15,812 nucleotides of DNA from Armatimonadota bacterium. GTDB lineage: Bacteria; Armatimonadota; Zipacnadia; Zipacnadales; FEN-943. Below the pieces are notes generated by a model that had not been told where the DNA came from, searched no databases, and saw nothing but the letters and a program-made list of their open reading frames with translations. The translations under genes and the position numbers were made by a program. How positions within the stretch are numbered: position 1 is the stretch's first letter; each line of letters starts with the position of its first letter. Below are positions 13,936-15,812 of this stretch, in pieces. The DNA lies in NCBI GenBank assembly GCA_026419655.1, contig JANZZA010000335.1, positions 1 to 15,812 on the forward strand, in the 5' to 3' direction.

Positions 13936-14715
13936 ATGGGCAGTCGCGTAAAGGTACTGACATTAGTGGTGGTGACGATGATGGCCCAGGCGGCACTAGC
14001 GCAGCCCAAGGCCGTCTCAGGGGCGGTGAACATCGTGGCCGCCGAGCAGGGTGGACGGATAGTAGCCGTCTCAAGCGAGGCCCGCGACCGCAACAACGTC
14101 GTTATTCCTCAGTGGTCGGCACGCAATCTAATTGACGGCAAATACGTTGTTGGGACTTTCGTTCCGCCCGACTCTTACGGCTGGTCCTCTCAGCGGGCTC
14201 CCACGGCTGACCAGCCCGAATGGGTCATCCTCGCTTTTAAGAACGACGAGACGCGGCTTATTAACCGAATCGTCATTGACCCCACCACCGACGACCCGCC
14301 GTTCATCGGCCGGTGGGTGCGGGACATCGAAGTGCAGGTGTCCACTACCACGCCTGACGGTCCCTATAAGAGCGTGGGCCGTTTCGTAGTGGTGAATAAG
14401 CCCATAAAGCAGACCTTCGAGTTTCCGCCCGTCGAGGCCCGGTATCTGCGCGTGCTCATTTTGTCCAACCACGGCTCCGATAAATGTGTAGAAATGGGTG
14501 AACTTGAAGTCTACGAGGCAATCGTGCCTGGCGATGCCCTCGACCAGCTTATAATCCGCCTCGAGAATCTGCTTGAAGACCTCAAGCGCTACCGCAACGG
14601 GGTGCTTTATCAGCAGGCCCGGCAAGTCGAAGAGGCAGTTACCCGGCCAGCCCAGCCGCCTGCTGAGGCTGCTGGCCAAGAAAAGCAGCCTTCCGAGCCG
14701 CAAAGCAGTCAATAG
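13936..14715 (+). CDS. Secreted discoidin (F5/8 type C)-like domain protein
   Basis: The protein has 259 residues from ATG 13936, with GGTGGAG upstream. Residues 1-22 are a signal peptide (VLTLVVVTMMAQAALA, then QPK). Residues 30-193 resemble an F5/8 type C/discoidin jelly roll: NLIDGKY, WSSQRAPTADQPEWVILAF, RLINRIVIDP, VRDIEVQVSTT, FPPVEARYLRVLILSNHG and VEMGELEVYE. These domains bind sugars or surface ligands. A helical segment (about 200-235) and a Gln/Pro/Glu-rich tail follow. There is no enzyme domain, so it may be a surface or periplasmic binding protein. It lies 111 bases after the kinase gene, so its own promoter is possible; any link to the kinase is only by position. Confidence 0.75.
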   Translation: MGSRVKVLTLVVVTMMAQAALAQPKAVSGAVNIVAAEQGGRIVAVSSEARDRNNVVIPQWSARNLIDGKYVVGTFVPPDSYGWSSQRAPTADQPEWVILAFKNDETRLINRIVIDPTTDDPPFIGRWVRDIEVQVSTTTPDGPYKSVGRFVVVNKPIKQTFEFPPVEARYLRVLILSNHGSDKCVEMGELEVYEAIVPGDALDQLIIRLENLLEDLKRYRNGVLYQQARQVEEAVTRPAQPPAEAAGQEKQPSEPQSSQ

Positions 14716-15081
14716 CGCAGGCCGCCTTGCTGGCGCTAGGGTGTCAGGGGTTTAATCCGCTGCGGCGGTCCAGGAAGACCCCTCCGGCATCATGTCCGAG
14801 GTTGGATCTGCTGTTGGAGCTTGTTCTCCGGCTATGCGAGTGCGACACATGGCGGCGGCTTTTTTGCACCGGCTCGTCCCGTAGTGCGATGCCGGCTGAG
14901 TGCCGCAAAAAAATCCCAGGTGCCGCCCTATAGCTGGCAGTGGAGCGGCATCGGCGTGTGACGCGGTAATTTGGTGGTTGAGGGACACAGCAGCGCCGCC
15001 GGCAGATTTTCGGAGCCAGGACGCGCAAAAAATTTTCGGCCGTATGGAAACAATAGGACGCCGGAAACGTTATATAAGTTG

Positions 15082-15253
15082 GCAGCTCAATCAGCGTAAG
15101 CCGCTCGCTGCATGGGGATCTTCGCCAGCCGCTGGTTGGCTCAACCTGCAGGGAGCTCCGCAGACGCCGAAGGTGGTTCGGGAACAGCACCGGAAGCGTC
15201 ATGCGGTTGCAGTCTCTGGCGCCCCACGTGTTAACGTGGGGCGCTCTGCTTTT
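15082..15253 (+). ncRNA. Candidate structured RNA ending in a terminator (unassigned)
   Basis: There are three successive structures on the plus strand. The first is a two-part stem, GCAG/CTGC around AGCG/CGCT (15082-15111). The second is a small CCAG-CCG-CTGG hairpin near 15125-15135. The third is a long hairpin, 15146-15212: CTGCA/TGCAG, an internal loop, CCGCAGACGC/GCGTC-A-TGCGG with a single bulged A, a symmetric CGAA/GGAA purine loop that could form tandem G-A pairs, then GGTGGTTC/GAAC-AG-CACC. The terminator stem follows after six bases. I recognise no known class. No downstream ORF is evident, so a small RNA is likelier than a riboswitch. No clear promoter is seen. Confidence 0.35.
15219..15253 (+). 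terminator. Strong intrinsic-terminator-like hairpin
   Basis: GCGCCCCACGT (15219-15229) and ACGTGGGGCGC (15234-15244) form a perfect 11-bp stem with a GTTA loop. It is followed by TCTGCTTTT. It would end rightward transcription; nothing annotated lies directly upstream except the RNA candidate. Confidence 0.6.
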
Positions 15254-15290
15254 CGGCTGCTGTGGTCCTAACCATGCTTGCTTGATATTC

Positions 15291-15505
15291 CCTTCCCGGC
15301 CCCGCCTGGGCGCTTCCGGAATGAAGCGGGACAGGCTGGCCCAGCCTTCTTGCGCCCGCCCGTGCCTGGCCGTTCCTGGGTGTCTTCACCAGTCAGCCTC
15401 GCGATTGTCCTCCTTCTTCCCGGCCGTGCCTGGGCGTTTCGACGCAACCGCCTGGAAAGGCTGGGCATGCCTTCTCCTTCCCGGCTGTGCATAAACGTTT
15501 CCCTG
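15291..15505. repeat. Degenerate GC-rich tandem repeat, period about 62 bp
   Basis: The motif CTTCCCGGCCGTGCCTGGGC, usually followed by GTTTC, recurs four times with offsets of about 60, 64 and 61 bases (starting near 15292, 15352, 15416 and 15477). Units 1 and 3 also share the segment AGGCTGG..., ending GCCTTCT, so the intervening DNA repeats too. The copies are clearly diverged. Confidence 0.45.
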
Positions 15506-15812
15506 TAGACCGCGGCCATGCCCCGGGGCCCTGTATTCCCCACCCCCGCGGCTGGGGGCCTCGGCACTCGGCGTCCGGCCCACGACGCACAGGCGTTTCC
15601 CCCTGCCCGTGTGAGCGGCCTCGTCTGCCATGCGTAATTGCACTTCCTGTCCGTATGACTGCCCGGTCGCAAAACTGTCTGTTCCGTGCCGGCTGCTGAG
15701 CATTCTTTGGCTATTGGTGTGCTGGCCGCAAGTACGAACGAGGGTAGGTAGAGGAGCGCGGGTATCAAAGCGGAAAAGCAAGGTACGCGCGCGGAGTGTC
15801 TAAGTCCAGGGC

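Larger units (their letters stand above)
14716..15812. other. Long region without a convincing gene
   Basis: These 1.1 kb hold only frames with poor codon pattern and no ribosome binding sites. Visible structure: an imperfect inverted repeat with TTTTTTGC at 14860-14867 and GCAAAAAA at 14905-14912; the hairpin set and terminator at 15082-15253; and a degenerate GC-rich repeat of about 62 bp at 15291-15505. The last 300 bases show nothing I can name. Confidence 0.6.

Noticed and set aside
15146..15253. SRP 4.5S RNA, T-box leader or a known riboswitch
   Set aside because: The SRP tip motif (GGAA tetraloop with flanking CAGG and AGCAGCC) is absent, the T-box sequence is not matched, and no aptamer core I know is present.
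15291..15505. CRISPR array, from a roughly 26-base motif repeating every 62 bases
   Set aside because: The repeats are too diverged, the offsets vary, part of the spacer-like DNA also repeats, and there are no cas genes.
15268..15768. A 166-residue minus-strand frame at the right end
   Set aside because: It has low-complexity Arg/Gly/Pro composition, all three frames look alike across the GC-rich repeat, and there is no ribosome binding site.

Overview
High-GC bacterial DNA (about 60% G+C by eye) carrying ten confident protein genes, one confident-looking small ORF, several decayed repeats and about 1.1 kb of non-coding DNA at the right end. Nothing in the sequence fixes the organism. Secreted family-A-type glycosidases, an Nfn-type ferredoxin/NAD(P)H oxidoreductase and an FHA-SEDS-PBP-PASTA-kinase cluster together suggest a free-living, probably anaerobic or facultative polysaccharide user. 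Armatimonadota or a deep Firmicutes/Actinobacteria-like lineage would fit; this is an inference.

Layout. (1) 1-3030: two divergent carbohydrate genes. One is a partial glycosidase that runs off the left edge on the minus strand. The other is a secreted TIM-barrel-like protein with an inserted carbohydrate-binding-like domain. The second gene is bracketed by inverted copies of a dispersed intergenic repeat. (2) 7309-3342, minus strand: nfnS, nfnL and a soluble-looking sensor histidine kinase. They read from a good sigma-70-type promoter at 7468-7496. NfnSL is the electron-bifurcating NADH-dependent reduced-ferredoxin:NADP+ oxidoreductase. The kinase has a degenerate receiver domain and may have its own promoter. 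(3) 7310-8406: a divergent intergenic region packed with direct and inverted copies of an unrecognised small-ORF repeat. One copy, 36 codons at 7614-7724, is intact. It has a perfect Shine-Dalgarno sequence whose 3' end lies inside a hairpin arm. The other copies are truncated, fused or interrupted by a stop codon. (4) 8407-13824, plus strand: FHA protein, FtsW/RodA-family SEDS protein, class-B penicillin-binding-protein homologue and PASTA serine/threonine kinase. This looks like one cell-wall growth/division operon behind an extended -10 promoter. The SEDS protein and the kinase keep their key motifs, but the PBP has lost all three transpeptidase motifs. (5) 13936-14715: a secreted discoidin (F5/8 type C)-like protein. 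(6) 14716-15812: no convincing gene. It holds a set of nested hairpins ending in a strong terminator-like stem (15082-15253, candidate structured RNA) and a degenerate GC-rich repeat with a period of about 62 bp.

Most notable: the small-ORF repeat family with its hairpin-embedded ribosome binding site, the catalytically dead PBP beside an apparently intact SEDS protein, and the unassigned structured RNA candidate.
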